From positions 11,023,431 to 11,087,430 of the forward strand of contig OY783200.1 in NCBI GenBank assembly GCA_963678675.1: a DNA stretch of 64,000 nucleotides, read 5' to 3'. Both the position numbers and the translations under genes were made by a program. Under the pieces are notes generated by a model. That model made no database searches. It was given only the letters and a program-made list of their open reading frames with translations, and was not told the origin of the DNA. The stretch's first letter is position 1, and each line of letters starts with the position of its first letter. Of this stretch, positions 9,501 through 19,479 are shown piece after piece. This DNA comes from Xiphydria camelus (taxonomy: Eukaryota; Arthropoda; Insecta; Hymenoptera; Xiphydriidae).

Positions 9501-12486
9501 GGGTTTGCGAAAAGTACTTGACGGTGTTCGCCATGTCCAACCCGGAGGGTATCGGCTGACTGCCGTGGAGAAGCCGTTGGTAGTAATCGTGCAGGTTGGT
9601 GAGCTTCAACGTGTCTGTAAGGATGAATGACGGGATTAAACCATCGAGTCGTCTTAGCGCGAGCGATGGGAGGGCGAGCTTCGGTTGAGCATTACTTGTC
9701 GAATTTGTGATATCACCCACTTTCTCGGTAGTATAATTACAGGCTTCAGAGAGATGTCCTTATAGTCCCTGTAGTCTCTATTTTTTTAAATCCCTAAAAG
9801 TCTTCATTTCTATATATAGCTTATGAAAAACGCTGTTAATGCTTCAGAAACAATTCAAGTAGAAATTAATCAAATAATAAAAAACAGTATCGCGCAGAAA
9901 AAAGACATTTCGAGAACTTATAATGATTTAAAAGATACATAACATATGTGGCAGTGGTTTTAGAAAGACTATGAGAGAAGGAAAAAAAATGAAAGAATAA
10001 GACTAGAGACGCTGCAGAAAAATACAAAGAAGAGACAAAATAGTATAGTGGATCAAGTTCTGCAAGATAAATTAAAATTGAAATAAGCCTTCAATGTACA
10101 ATTTTTTAATCGACATTAATTTCACTATATATTGCTTTGTATAATAGTTATAAAATAGTTACATAAAGGCGAAATAATACCTACTCTTCATATAGATTAT
10201 TATGACATATCTGTATCAGTATATATTTTGTTGTCCTGTTATAGAGGTACTGATGACTGAAGTAGCTTTATGATAAAAAACCTTACTTATTAATGAGTGC
10301 AGCAGTTTTTGTTATAGCAATAATTAATCAGTAATAGATTCGATGTTACAGACTATACCAGAAATACCGCCCTAAAAGTAAATTGAAATAAAAAAAGGAA
10401 GGAATCATGAGATACGATTGGCACTTTTCAGAAAATTAGAGGAAGGATATAATATTTTGAGCAAGCATCGATGGCAGCGATAAAAAATGTGATTCAGCCT
10501 CTTCAAGTGATAAGTCTGACAAACAAGGTCCGGCATTATGAGGCCCCTATGTTTGATTCCGAGTGAATGAAAATTCTTTGTATCGAAGTGACTCCAGAAG
10601 TTTTAGAATGTTTTGCCCATTTTTTCGCAATAGGGGTGGTCATCCCTGCTCGGAGAATGCAGATAGAATTGTTTAATTATTCTTTTCGAAATTAGCGTTA
10701 AAAATGAGTTTTCGAAGTTCTCGTTCATATTTTATGCAATAGTGGTAGTCGCCCCTGCTCAGAGGATAAAATTATGAAGTTGTAATAATTATCAATGGTA
10801 TCATTGTAGTCGAAAATCCCTGAAGAGACTTCGATACGAGTAATGCCAAATAATTTTCATAGGGTCAAGGACACCTATGGGTAAATTTGAGACAAGCTTT
10901 CTTTGTTGAACTATCTAATAAATTTCGGATGGAATGGTAATTTTAAGACATTAAGGGTAAAAAGAAAGACAACAAAGTTATAAAAAACTAAAAAATTCTT
11001 CTGTACTTCGATCACAGTTAACATTGTGGCATTTTACAAATGAATTGTACTGCATTTGTACAGTTTCAAAACTACTTGTGCATCTAAGGACTAGCAACAG
11101 ACTAGCAAGTAGGTACCTAACAAAAACATTGTTCCTAAAATTATTTTAAGTAGGTACCGGGGCCACGGATTCTGTCGCTGGTGACTTTTTAAAATGCAAG
11201 TTTTAAACGTACCAGCTAATGAACGATTAAATCTCATACTTTCATTAGCTACAGTGACGCTTGCCCTGGTTAATGAAAGCATAATAATTAATTATTCATC
11301 TTTCGGTATGTTTAAATATGATATTTTGAAAAGTCACCAGCGACAGAATCCGTGAGCACGGGTGTAGGTACATATGAATAACTGTCTCATATTTAACCTC
11401 AAAGCTGTTTCAATACGCACTGTCTCATTTTTACCCCAAAACATGTCTCATTTTTTCACCTTACCTGTTTGCGTCCTTCAATTTATTTATATTTAAATAT
11501 ATTGGTATACGTTCGTAAAATGGCACTCAAAAACCATTAAACAATCTCTAGGAACAATGCACAAGTTTTTCTTTTTGTTCACATGAATGCGGTAAGGAAA
11601 TTTATTAGGACCGTTATGGAAAGTTTTAGAGGTTATAAATCGTAATGTTTGAATAGCTACTGTACCGATCTGTTAAAAGTTTCCCGTAGTCAAAATCTGT
11701 AGCGGATATGTAAGTAAGGTTTGTTACTTCACTATGACAATACAATTGTTTCAGAAATTCAACAACAAAGGACAGCAGATGGTGTCTCATTTTTACCCCA
11801 AAGATTTGAGTGTCTCATTTTTAGCCCCCTTGACCCTACACTCGAAATCAAACATTGCAGCTCTATTAAGGCAGCATCTCATTTCTCAAACTTACCACCT
11901 GAAAGGGCTGAATCATATTTTTTATCACTGTTACCGATGCTTGCTCAAAAATGTACATTACCCCTCTAATTTTTTGAGAAGTTCCAATCGTATCTGATAA
12001 TTCCTTCCTGTTTTTAATTCAATCTACTTTTAGAACAGCATTTCTGGTCCAGTCTGTATGATGCTAGTCCTGCATAAACTACCTATGTGAGTTATCTGTA
12101 TGAGCGTTTTGAATATTCTTGCCCAAAATCTTTATCACAAGCGAATAAGGAGAGATGTGTGTGTTTACTGTGTGTTTGCTATGCGTTTTTGTCTTTTTTT
12201 CATCAAAATTTTATAAAAAAAACCGCTCAAAATCGTATCCGAGTGTTATATCCGCAAATTTTTCTTGTGGACATTGCGTGTTCAAATCTAACAAATTTGA
12301 ATACGATCACTTCTATCAGTTTTTAACAGAAATTTAAGGTAAGAATGATCCCTAAGAGTCCCTATTTTTGTGAAGTAATGTAATGTCCTTTAATTTTCTC
12401 AAACTGTTTTGTCTCTGTACTACGGAGCCTATAATTAAGAATCAAAGCGACAGAAAGCACTCACATGCCGCGAATCTGGTGCCCAT
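3293..12486 (-). CDS. unc79: UNC79-like subunit of the NALCN channel complex, 5' part of the gene
   Basis: Eight exons (12465-12486, 9495-9614, 6982-7143, 6745-6915, 6581-6670, 6328-6513, 6022-6254, 3293-3507) join in one frame with GT/AG borders. They encode roughly the first 430 residues of a very large protein; the rest lies beyond the left edge. The joined product resembles known UNC79 N-termini. It shows a start MGTRFAAYTLKLTNLHDYYQ, 'SGLDMANTVKYFSQTLLS', an alpha-helical repeat region, then cysteine/histidine clusters ending in 'CQQCHNIRHNNRRGGDHVYH'. UNC79 works with UNC80 to localise and stabilise the NALCN sodium leak channel at neuronal membranes. No frame break was seen in any exon. 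Introns 1, 2 and 7 are loaded with MITEs. The assignment is from memory of the family; borders are inferred from frame continuity. Confidence 0.9.
3563..5146. mobile_element. Tc1/mariner-like non-autonomous element, CCCTGGCGG termini
   Basis: The left end CCCTGGCGGAAAAAAGTTGT and the complement of the right end (TCCCGGCAAAAAGAAATTGT) match over about 33 bases, and both are flanked by TA. It has no ORF. It is interrupted at 3821-4822 by an ACTACTAGT-type MITE. A second, truncated copy lies at 565-904. It sits in unc79 intron 7. Confidence 0.6.
3821..4822. mobile_element. ACTACTAGT-rich MITE, copy 1
   Basis: Termini are degenerate versions of CCCTTACGGAAAAAACTACT in both orientations, with TA on each side. 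The first and last 250-300 bases are made of short diverged units of ACTA(C/T)TAGT and AGTAGTG. It is inserted inside the CCCTGGCGG element. The core shares blocks with copies 2 and 3, for example CAGTGCACCTGAAATGCTCA. No protein is encoded. Confidence 0.7.
5151..5999. mobile_element. ACTACTAGT-rich MITE, copy 2 (next to a splice donor)
   Basis: Ends are CCCTCTTGGGAAAAAACTAC and the complement of CCCTTACGGAAAAAGAAC, flanked by TA. The internal sequence matches copy 3 in reverse orientation (GACTGAAAGATGTCCTGTCT is shared). Its right end is about 22 bases from the donor of unc79 exon 7, on the intron side. Confidence 0.7.
6022..6254 (-). CDS. unc79: unc79 exon 7 (cysteine-rich block)
   Basis: CAG acceptor before 6254; GTGTGG donor after 6022. 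It encodes 'NDLTPFVCQRDSCPNAGNAE' through 'MQQVSMICENK', with several paired cysteines and histidines that probably bind metal. The donor lies only about 22 bases from the end of a MITE (5151-5999). Confidence 0.86.
6328..6513 (-). CDS. unc79: unc79 exon 6
   Basis: AAG acceptor before 6513. The donor GTACGA after 6328 was chosen because it alone keeps phase with exon 7. It encodes 'AHHCQLLECLMALKPGVVKD' and 'AKLLFYYWPTFNANLFDRRA'. Confidence 0.86.
6581..6670 (-). CDS. unc79: unc79 exon 5
   Basis: TAG acceptor before 6670 and GTGAGA donor after 6581. It encodes 'TRKMEDGSENYGSQSIAAVI' and 'MMVFQYSSNP'. The split codon joins exon 4 as ...FTIT-RKM. Confidence 0.86.
6745..6915 (-). CDS. unc79: unc79 exon 4
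   Basis: CAG acceptor before 6915; GTAAGT donor after 6745. It encodes 'FGQALLQCLACLLPFLEQD' to 'FYILPFTI', a helical block conserved in UNC79. Confidence 0.88.
6982..7143 (-). CDS. unc79: unc79 exon 3
   Basis: CAG acceptor before 7143; donor GTGGGT after 6982. It encodes 'LMKDVPGSPLEMIKCQEL...LYPSLDYKQLYNALMQLMDV', matching the 'YPSLDYxxLY' block of UNC79. Confidence 0.88.
7690..7796. mobile_element. Eroded GGGCCGG hairpin MITE
   Basis: The right end reads AACCGGCCCTAA, the terminus of the hairpin MITEs at 17863 and 31871. Upstream, CACGCTGACTGCCA can pair with TGGCGGTCAACGTG. The left terminus is lost. Confidence 0.4.
8345..9272. mobile_element. ACTACTAGT-rich MITE, copy 3
   Basis: It starts in a degenerate terminus (ATGAAAAAAAAAACTACTAG) and ends CCGTAAGGG. 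Same subterminal arrays and core as copies 1 and 2. It lies in unc79 intron 2. The TA flank is lost on both sides, so this copy is older or eroded. Confidence 0.65.
9495..9614 (-). CDS. unc79: unc79 exon 2
   Basis: CAG acceptor before 9614 and GTAAGT donor after 9495. It encodes 'TLKLTNLHDYYQRLLHG' through 'KYFSQTLL', the conserved N-terminal block of UNC79. One base from exon 1 completes its first codon. Confidence 0.88.
9615..12464 (-). other. unc79: unc79 intron 1
   Basis: A long AT-rich first intron. It holds one clear foldback MITE (11150-11371) and several scattered copies of GTCTCATTTTTACCCCAAA at 11430-11830. I see no exon in it. Confidence 0.5.
11150..11371. mobile_element. Foldback MITE of about 220 bp
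   Basis: The arms read CACGGATTCTGTCGCTGGTG and its reverse complement, both continuing into GACTTTTxAAAAT, with GTAGGTAC-like sequence at each outer end. It is non-coding and lies in unc79 intron 1. Confidence 0.6.
12465..12486 (-). CDS. unc79: unc79 exon 1 (start codon)
   Basis: ATG at 12486-12484 has A at -3 and G at +4. It opens a 22-nt coding exon, MGTRFAA plus one base, that ends at a GTGAGT donor. Joining to the 9614 acceptor continues the frame and gives a 25-residue start that aligns without gaps to the vertebrate UNC79 N-terminus as I remember it. The exon is too short for ORF finders. Confidence 0.8.
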
Positions 12487-13060
12487 CGTGAGGCCGGTTC
12501 CCGACGATACTGAGGAATCGATCGATCACTGTTGGAACGTCTGCACCGTCTGCCCCATCAATTTTCCGATGCCGATCGTCACTTTGAGATCCCTCGTCGT
12601 AGCGTTTTCTCTCTCCATCCTTTTCACGGTGCTCGACTGCATTCTACGTACGATTTATGATGTCACTTCTCGATCACGGTGCACGCTACGGACTCCGATC
12701 TTGCGAAATTGGTTCAATCGGCAATCGGGTTTCGAGTCACGACAATCACCAGCTTTGGATCTAATTTTTAATCGCCAGTTACGACCTCAACCGCGAGTGT
12801 TTCATTCCGAGAAGCGTTCGGAGAGCGAATGAGCGCGCACGCTGTATCGATTTGCTCCTCGCATCCTCCCTTCTGAGGAGGGAGAGGGTTGTTGCCGCTA
12901 CTGCTGCTGCGCCGTCAGTATCCGAGAGTCTGGAGCCCATACTTCCCACGCCGATAAGAGAATGTAGTTCAATCGACTCTTCGACGCTTCCGTGAAAATC
13001 GACGCCTCCAGAAATGGATTTTCGACCATCCTATCTTTTGTGTTCTTTCGCGCTGATACC
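12487..13060 (-). promoter_or_regulatory. unc79: Probable unc79 5' leader and promoter region
   Basis: This CpG-rich stretch lies directly upstream of the unc79 start codon and contrasts with AT-rich DNA on both sides. It contains short CTG/CCG runs and CTCTCAT-type motifs but no clear TATA box. The transcription start cannot be placed from sequence alone. Confidence 0.4.
12526..12618 (-). CDS. Upstream ORF in the unc79 leader
   Basis: A 30-codon ORF (MERENATTRDLK...) starts 132 bases upstream of the unc79 ATG and closes with TGA 40 bases before it. If the leader is transcribed as inferred, it could lower unc79 translation. There is no evidence that it is conserved. Confidence 0.35.
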   Translation of the reverse strand: MERENATTRDLKVTIGIGKLMGQTVQTFQQ

Positions 13061-16000
13061 AAGAATCATAGATTTGTCAGAGATTTCTCAAAGGAATATC
13101 GGGATATCGGTGAATTTGTGAGAAGAAAATAATTTTTCACACGAGAAATCGCTGATATCTTGTATTTCCTTCGAGATATCGATCTCTCATGGTTGTAATT
13201 CTGCTTTTCTTTACCAGCATTATTCTGACTTGACTCTTCATCATGTACATAAGTATGCTACGATCCAGAATTATCACTCGTGTGGAAAGCTTGTCAATGT
13301 CAGGGAGTTTCACGTGTCAGGGAAAAGTCAGAGAAGTGTCAAGGAAATTGAGAAAATAGTCTGGAAATTTTTTATTTACGCGTGAAAGATAGAATAACGT
13401 TACCGGAACACTTGTAATATTATCTACGTTACTGATGTTATCGACATTATACTGGCATTACTGAATTGTTCGGGAAATTAAAAATATTTGTTTCCTACCC
13501 GACATAACTCTTGAAAGATATAAATCTTTCTTCCGGCATACACAACACTTGAATGTCTTCTGGATTGATCTCTTGGGAAAATTCAATGGTTTTATGGACC
13601 TACGAAAGTTTTTAAAAATAATTTATAGTCTATCGCATGGCAATGACAATTAAAAAGAAATCTCATTTATTGCGCAAAGACAAGTTTGGAATGCCATACA
13701 AGATTTGGGATATAAAGAGCAGTTAAAAATTCCAAAGAGTATGATGCTAGGAATGCTCATATTTGATATTTGGAAGCGCAAATTCATCGAAAGAAAGTTG
13801 AAGAATATGAAATTAAAGAAGGTAACCGAAGGAGAGAATTGCGGAAAAGAGAAGGGTATTAAAGGAAGAGAAAAGAAAAGTAATAGAAGAAATGAGCACA
13901 CTTGAATAAAACGTCCGAGATTGAAATAACAAAATATAATTATTTGAGTTCCGAATTACTTACATTTCATTCTATTATGTAACATATTAACTTATGATCG
14001 CACTATTTCTTTAATATTTTGAAATGTTTAGCGTGTTATCGGTTTTCTTTGATTTTACGTAATATTTATTGTTTCAATAATACTATTTATTCAATCAATA
14101 TTTTTTGTGCTCTCTATTTAACACCCATACGTGCGCGCATACCCCCGCATGCATAAAGATCTTTTTCAATGGAAATTCATCGTAGTTGCGGAAATATTCT
14201 TTATAGATATTATAGTTATTAAATTATCAACACTCCGCAAAATAATTAAGCGATCACTTATATTCCGAAGGAAAGAAGGCCATACTAATTGTATCTTTAT
14301 ACAAAATTATATTATCTCGAACGCCGATGGAATGTTTTGAAAGCTAAAATTTTTGCGTCCAGAATCTTTACTCGGATCCTCAAAATTTTTATCGATTTCA
14401 AAGTTATGCAATTGAAAAGCGACACTCGACAAATGAAACGATTTTTTTTCAGCTTTGTCAAGGCAAACAGAGTGCAAAAAAAATCGTAGCTAAGTTTCAT
14501 TCACTGCGTTATAAAGCATAGTTTTTCTGTTATAATTTGCTGCTTTGCGAATCATTTTACGATTTTTTCGATGGAGTTCATTCAGTGCCGAAGAAAAAAC
14601 CGTCCTCACAAATTTGGATGCTGATTACAAGATAACTAATTATCATACGAATTTAGGTCACCGGTCAATCAAAAGATTGAAATTCGCCCTTTATAACGCA
14701 CTTACTGCTTTTTAATTTTTACCAATTTTGATGGCATGATACACTGCTAAAAGAGTTTATAAAATTACATTTTAATACACAAAAGTATCATAGAATTACG
14801 AATCAAAGTATATTGAAAATTATTCATACAATTGTATCTTAAATTTAATGTAAATATTGTAATTTTCTCATATATTCTTAAAATTATAATCGAAGCTTGT
14901 AATTTTCAGAACTTCATATTTTCAGAACTTCAATATATTTGATAAAATGAGTATCTAATTTTCAAATACATTGTGAAAATTACAAAACATCTTTCCGAAA
15001 ATTATAAGAAATTATATTGATTTTACAATACGAGATATTATAGTTACAGTCTCGTGCATCAAAATTACAATTTGGTGCATTAAAATTATCAATGTTTTAC
15101 GAAGATGAAAAACTGTAAGGCGAGCAAGCAAATGGCGGTTGGGGAAGCATGCAAAGTCGACAGTGCAGTCTATGCGATTGCACAGATTATAAGACTTTTG
15201 ACTGTATGCGCCAGACGCTTCATCGGGGTTATTTTACGACGTATAACAATAAATACCATCATCGCGTAAGCTCATTCGTGTTAGGTTGCGTATTGAAAAT
15301 TAAGAAGCGTGTGTTAAATTTACAAACTAGATTTTGAAAATGTAAAACAAATCCAGAGACACGGCAGTGTCTCGCGGCATGTTCGTTCAAGTAGTTTCGC
15401 ACTCAGACACGACAGCGCTGATGTCGCGAGCACCCGTGTCTCTTTACACCACAAACGTCTGCCCCCTGTACCCCTCAATTTTTACATCGAATTTTCTCAA
15501 TAAATATACGGTTATAACCAAAACTATGCTTAGTTACGCCATATAAATTGACTATTCTCTATTGATAGAGACCAGAATAAATGTTATAAGTTACATATTA
15601 ACAGAAATTTTTCCTTAGCAACGCGAAGCCACGCCCCTTGCGCCTAAAAGTCGAGAATCCGATTTCTCGGGCGATATATATATGTCAAAATCTCACAAAA
15701 ATTCCGCCTACCTTCGGCGATAGTCGGCCATGATCGGAAATATGTACACAGATACGGCCTCACGCATACGCCATCAAATGTATGTGAGAGTGTGTGAGAG
15801 AATATATTCCTTAAATGTTTGGGTACCGTAGAGCGGGGCGCGTTCGTCACTTTTAAGAACTCATTTTAACGCTCTGTTCACTCTGGTCGTTTCTGGGTAT
15901 TTGTTCTGGGTGAAAAACTTCGGTCTAGCACTAAAGTTTTTGAAGAACTAAAAATAATTTTACTCAGCCATCTTGTTTTTGGTTGAGAGCGAGAAAACCG

Positions 16001-16300
16001 ACCTGTCGAACTTACCCGCCAGGTGGGGCGAGTTCGTCACCTATCCATTTTTGCCTTTTAAATTACGATTTCTTCGGTTATTTTTGACAAAAATTGTACC
16101 AGACGTTACTTTTAGCCTCTCTTGACGATTCAGTCATAAAAATTTAGAATTTTTGTGGTAAACAATTTTTTTTAGAAAATTAAACTAAATTAATATGAAA
16201 TGAAATGTTTGACTTTTTCCGAATTTGAAGAATAAACTTAGGGAATATAAGTTAAACAATTTTAAAAAATAAAAACTGTTTTATTGCACATCAGCACTTC
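13061..16300. other. Intergenic region upstream of unc79
   Basis: AT-rich DNA with no recognisable gene. It contains an imperfect palindrome at 13066-13200 built around ATATCxxxGATATCG motifs. An AT-rich stretch at 14740-15060 has repeated ATTTTCAGAACTTCA units. Short frames here have low complexity and no family resemblance. Confidence 0.4.
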
Positions 16301-16309
16301 ATTTTTGTT

Positions 16310-16900
16310 TTAAAACACATTTGCTGAACCTGAACCTACTTCGCAGAAAATATTCGTGTTAGCGTCAGGAATGTATATTTTGTGAAGCTTAAGACTGCTC
16401 GCGTTTCCTTCGAGGAGTCCCTGTAATTCCGGATCGTCTTTCTGAGCCGACGCGATCTCTCGGCAGTCGACGGCTCTCGATACCGCTTCTACCCGTGAAA
16501 GAGCATCTGCGGCAATATTGTTGATTCCTGCGATGTGCCGAACGTCTGTAGAGAATTGGGCGATGAAATCCAAGTACCGAAATTGTCTGGGCGAACATTT
16601 CTCGGGTTTCTGCTGGAAAGCAAAAGTCAATGGCTTATGGTCCGTGAATATCATGAATTGATGTCCTTCTAGGTGATGACGGAAGCGCTTGACAGCTGCG
16701 TAGACTGCCAATAACTCGCGGTCGTAGGCACTGTAATTTCGTTGCGCCATCGACAAAGCCTTCGTAAAGAAAGCTAAAGGTTGCCATGCGTCGTCCACGT
16801 GCTGCTGCAATGTAGCCCCTATCGCGTAGTCCGAGGCGTCAACCGTTATTGAGAGCGCAGCCCCAGGTCGAGGATGTGCGTGCTCCGGAATAGCCGGCAT
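16310..16900 (-). pseudogene. Ty3/gypsy pol fragment (RNase H domain)
   Basis: An open frame of 196 residues encodes the RNase H domain that follows reverse transcriptase in Ty3/gypsy polyproteins. Visible motifs include 'TVDASDYAIGATLQQ', 'YSAYDRELLAVYAAVKRF', 'FTDHKPLTFAF', 'QFRYLDFIAQF' and 'INNIAADALSRV'. Acidic residues of the RNase H core (DASD, the E of RELLA, TDH) are present. Reverse transcriptase should lie upstream (to the right) but is missing: at about 16900 the sequence changes to an LTR-like stretch. Integrase downstream is also absent. It is a relic inside intergenic DNA. Confidence 0.88.
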
Positions 16901-17200
16901 ACACCACGCGTTCGCATTTTCTCCATATTCGCCACGTGCGCCGATTGCTCGTCGCGTACCTGCGACTCGTCGTGATCGCCGCGTGCGCCGAATCTCTCCG
17001 CGTCCTCGCGCGTATATTATAAGTTCGCGTTATTTGTATACTAGAGAGCGTCTTCCGGCGCGTTCTCTTGACCTCTTGTAAATCTCACTTGTTAACGACA
17101 ATAATATTTCACACGGAAACTGCGACCCGCCTTTGAATTCCCTCACCACCGTCCGATCCAATTACGATCCAGCGATCTCAACAACTTTCCGCCGGAACAC
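16901..17200 (+). mobile_element. Possible LTR and leader of a retrotransposon
   Basis: This GC-rich stretch has a TATATTATAA box at about 17013, the run TTGTTAACGACAATAATATT, and then a leader-like stretch ending AACAACTTTCCGCCGGAACA. The layout recalls the 3' half of an insect LTR plus untranslated leader. No second LTR is visible, so this is a weak call. Confidence 0.3.
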
Positions 17201-17712
17201 CCTCTCTTAAATGCCAGACGGATATTTCACTGCGAATATGTCCAAAAAAAATGTTGAAGTATTGTAATTTCATTCCTAAGTATGAGCCGTCGCGGGGAGC
17301 TGCGGGGAGCTGCGGGGAGCGGGGACGGTTAAGGAATGGGAGTGGAAATCACTGAAAATGCTTGGCAACGTCGCGCAACGGCGGAAACCGTTGCCTTTAA
17401 ATATAGTAAGGTCTAAACGCACTACCTTGTCTTGCGTTCTCACTTCGGCCAGGTACATTTTGAGCTACATGACAGCCTTCCCTTTCTCCTACGACCTAGC
17501 CGAAGTGAGAAAACCGTTTAGGGCCTGTTCGATTTGGCAGGGCTCCCGAAATTAAGGAAAAATGCTTTCATACGAAATACGACGTTTTATTCTAGAAACC
17601 GCGAAGCGTGGAATACACATATACATATATAACATATATATCAAAGAGAAAGCTACTACCAACCGCAGGGACGCGCGAAATTCAAATAAAGTTAAATTGC
17701 CAAATTCCAACA

Positions 17713-17855
17713 GGGCCGATATTACAATGTCAGTTTAAACCGAAGGTTACAGGTTACCGCTGTTTTTGGTAAATGTTCGTGTGACACAAAATATACCAAA
17801 ACCAGCGGTAACCTGTAACCTTCGGTTTAACCTGACATTATAATATCGGCCCTTA
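17713..17855. mobile_element. Hairpin MITE, GGGCCGATATTA termini
   Basis: A nearly perfect inverted repeat: GGCCGATATTACAATGTCAG... pairs with the segment ending CATTATAATATCGGCCC. The loop is about 30 bases. Non-coding. Confidence 0.65.
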
Positions 17856-17862
17856 GTCAATT

Positions 17863-18000
17863 AAGGGCCGGTTTTACCAACACGGTATAAACGCGGTATA
17901 GCGCTATACTGAGAATATAACCAGCAATAAGCCTTATGGTTATATTCTCAGTATAGCGCTATACCGCGTTTATACCTGTTGGTAAAACCGGCCCTAAGTG
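17863..18000. mobile_element. Hairpin MITE, Harbinger-like (TAA duplication)
   Basis: Termini are GGGCCGGTTTTACCAACA and its complement, flanked by TAA on both sides. A three-base TAA duplication and GGGCC termini fit PIF/Harbinger MITEs. The arms are about 55 bp and nearly perfect. Confidence 0.65.
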
Positions 18001-18746
18001 ACCGTGGGGTGTAAACGCATAATACCGCACAGAGCGCTGCGCAACGTTGCCAAGCATTTGAAGTGATTTCCACTCCTATTCCTTAACCGTCCTCACTCCC
18101 CGCAGCTCCCCGCGACGGCCCATACTTAGGAACGAAATTACAATACTTCAACATTTTTGTTTGGACATGTTCGCAGTGAAATATCCATCTGGCATTTAAG
18201 AGAGGGGCTTAGAATTAAATAATCTATTTATGTAAAAAAAGCCAGACTTTATACTATGACTTCAAAAATCCATTTTTTTAATTACAAATTGAGGCGTCCG
18301 GCGAGCTGTTCGGCGTAATAAAATGATTTGGCAATTTTCGTTTCAGTATATTGAGGTTATGACAATGATTTTCAATATGCTTTCTTCTTTTATAAAATCA
18401 CTTCAAAAAATATGAATTTTCGACCCCCATAAAAATGCTCATTACGCAATGCCGCAGCGCATGCAGGGTGCCAAACGCAGCGATATGGAAAGAACATAAG
18501 TTGGCCTCAGGATTTATTATAGAATTTTTCTTTATAAAATCACTATGCCACAAAAACGTCCCTGGCTCTCCGTCTATTATAACAGATATTTTTTTACTGT
18601 ATCTATTTTAAGATTACGTTAAATATTTCATATTTCCCGTTTTTCGTTCTGCTTGATGTAATACTACTTTTTAAAAAATTATCGAAACCGTTCAAACTCA
18701 AGGGCATCTTAAAGTGTAGATTCTCCCAATTAAAATGAGTAGACTG

Positions 18747-18970
18747 AAACACAAAACGTGTGGCCGCCACACGCGGAAGAAGTGAAACTTCGATATCAGT
18801 TTCTCTGAATTTGATTCCGGTGGTATTAGTTTCAATTGGCTCTATACAAGTCTTTTTTACAATGCTTCTTCGTAGAGCCAATTGAAACTAATACCACCGG
18901 AATCAAATTCAGAGAAACTGATATCGAAGTTTCACTTCTTCCGCGTGTGGCGGCCACACGTTTTGTGTTT
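18747..18970. repeat. Perfect 98-bp inverted repeat with a 28-base loop
   Basis: Bases 18747-18844 are identical to the reverse complement of 18873-18970. Inside each arm, CGTGTGGCCGCCACACG is itself almost palindromic. The right arm is part of an open frame at 18932-19300, so the left arm looks like an inverted copy of that end. Confidence 0.9.
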
Positions 18971-19300
18971 TTTGTTGAATTCAATATGAATTTTTTTATG
19001 GGCACAAAATGTAGTGTAAGGAATATCATATTCACTGGATGTATTTTCACAGATATTGGATCCTCCAGGAACTTGAAAATCTATTACATTATCCAGGGTT
19101 TGGGACTGGTGTTGATCTGCATTAGCAGATATAGCAATATTTGATTGTGTTAATTTAATTCTCTCTCTCCATTTTCGGCTTCGTTCTGCATCAGTTTTAG
19201 GTAGTGTCTTCGTCATTGTTTTCTTTACACGGTGCCTGTCACGAAACTCTTTTGCCCGTTGTTTTCCTGTTTTTGCCATAATAATTTTAATATAACACAC
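18932..19300 (-). pseudogene. Transposon-type ORF fragment with an AERxRxWRER motif
   Basis: 122 residues. The early part MAKTGKQRAKEFRDRHRV followed by 'TDAERSRKWRERI' resembles the basic N-terminus often found in insect transposon and selfish-element proteins. The C-terminal end runs into the perfect hairpin. The ATG region (19225-19320) is duplicated in tandem at 19362-19470, the second copy enlarged by a CA microsatellite. No catalytic domain is seen. Confidence 0.4.
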
Positions 19301-19427
19301 ACGCGAAAGAATGTTCAGTGTTCATTGACGTTAACGAAATTGAAAGTTTATTTTACACGTTGCCTGTGTGTGTCACTGTACTCTTTTGACCGTTCTGTTG
19401 TTTTTTTGCAACAATAATTATAAATTA

Positions 19428-19434
<7 letters not shown>

Positions 19435-19459
<25 letters not shown>

Positions 19460-19460
19460 G
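19435..19460. repeat. (CA)n microsatellite
   Basis: An uninterrupted CA run inside the second copy of the tandem duplication at 19362-19470. Confidence 0.9.
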
Positions 19461-19479
19461 AAAGAATGTACAGTAATGC

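Larger units (their letters stand above)
17201..18206. mobile_element. Foldback element with arms of about 170 bp
   Basis: The left arm (CCTCTCTTAAATGCCAGACG...) reappears reverse-complemented at 18035-18206 and includes repeated GCGGGGAGCT units. The loop carries two hairpin MITEs. No ORF is recognisable. Confidence 0.6.

Noticed and set aside
12383..12832. 149-residue plus-strand frame
   Set aside because: It overlaps the unc79 first exon and leader on the opposite strand and resembles no protein; it is open because of CpG-rich composition.
13650..13905. Overlapping frames on both strands
   Set aside because: Low-complexity lysine- or phenylalanine-rich products in AT-rich DNA.
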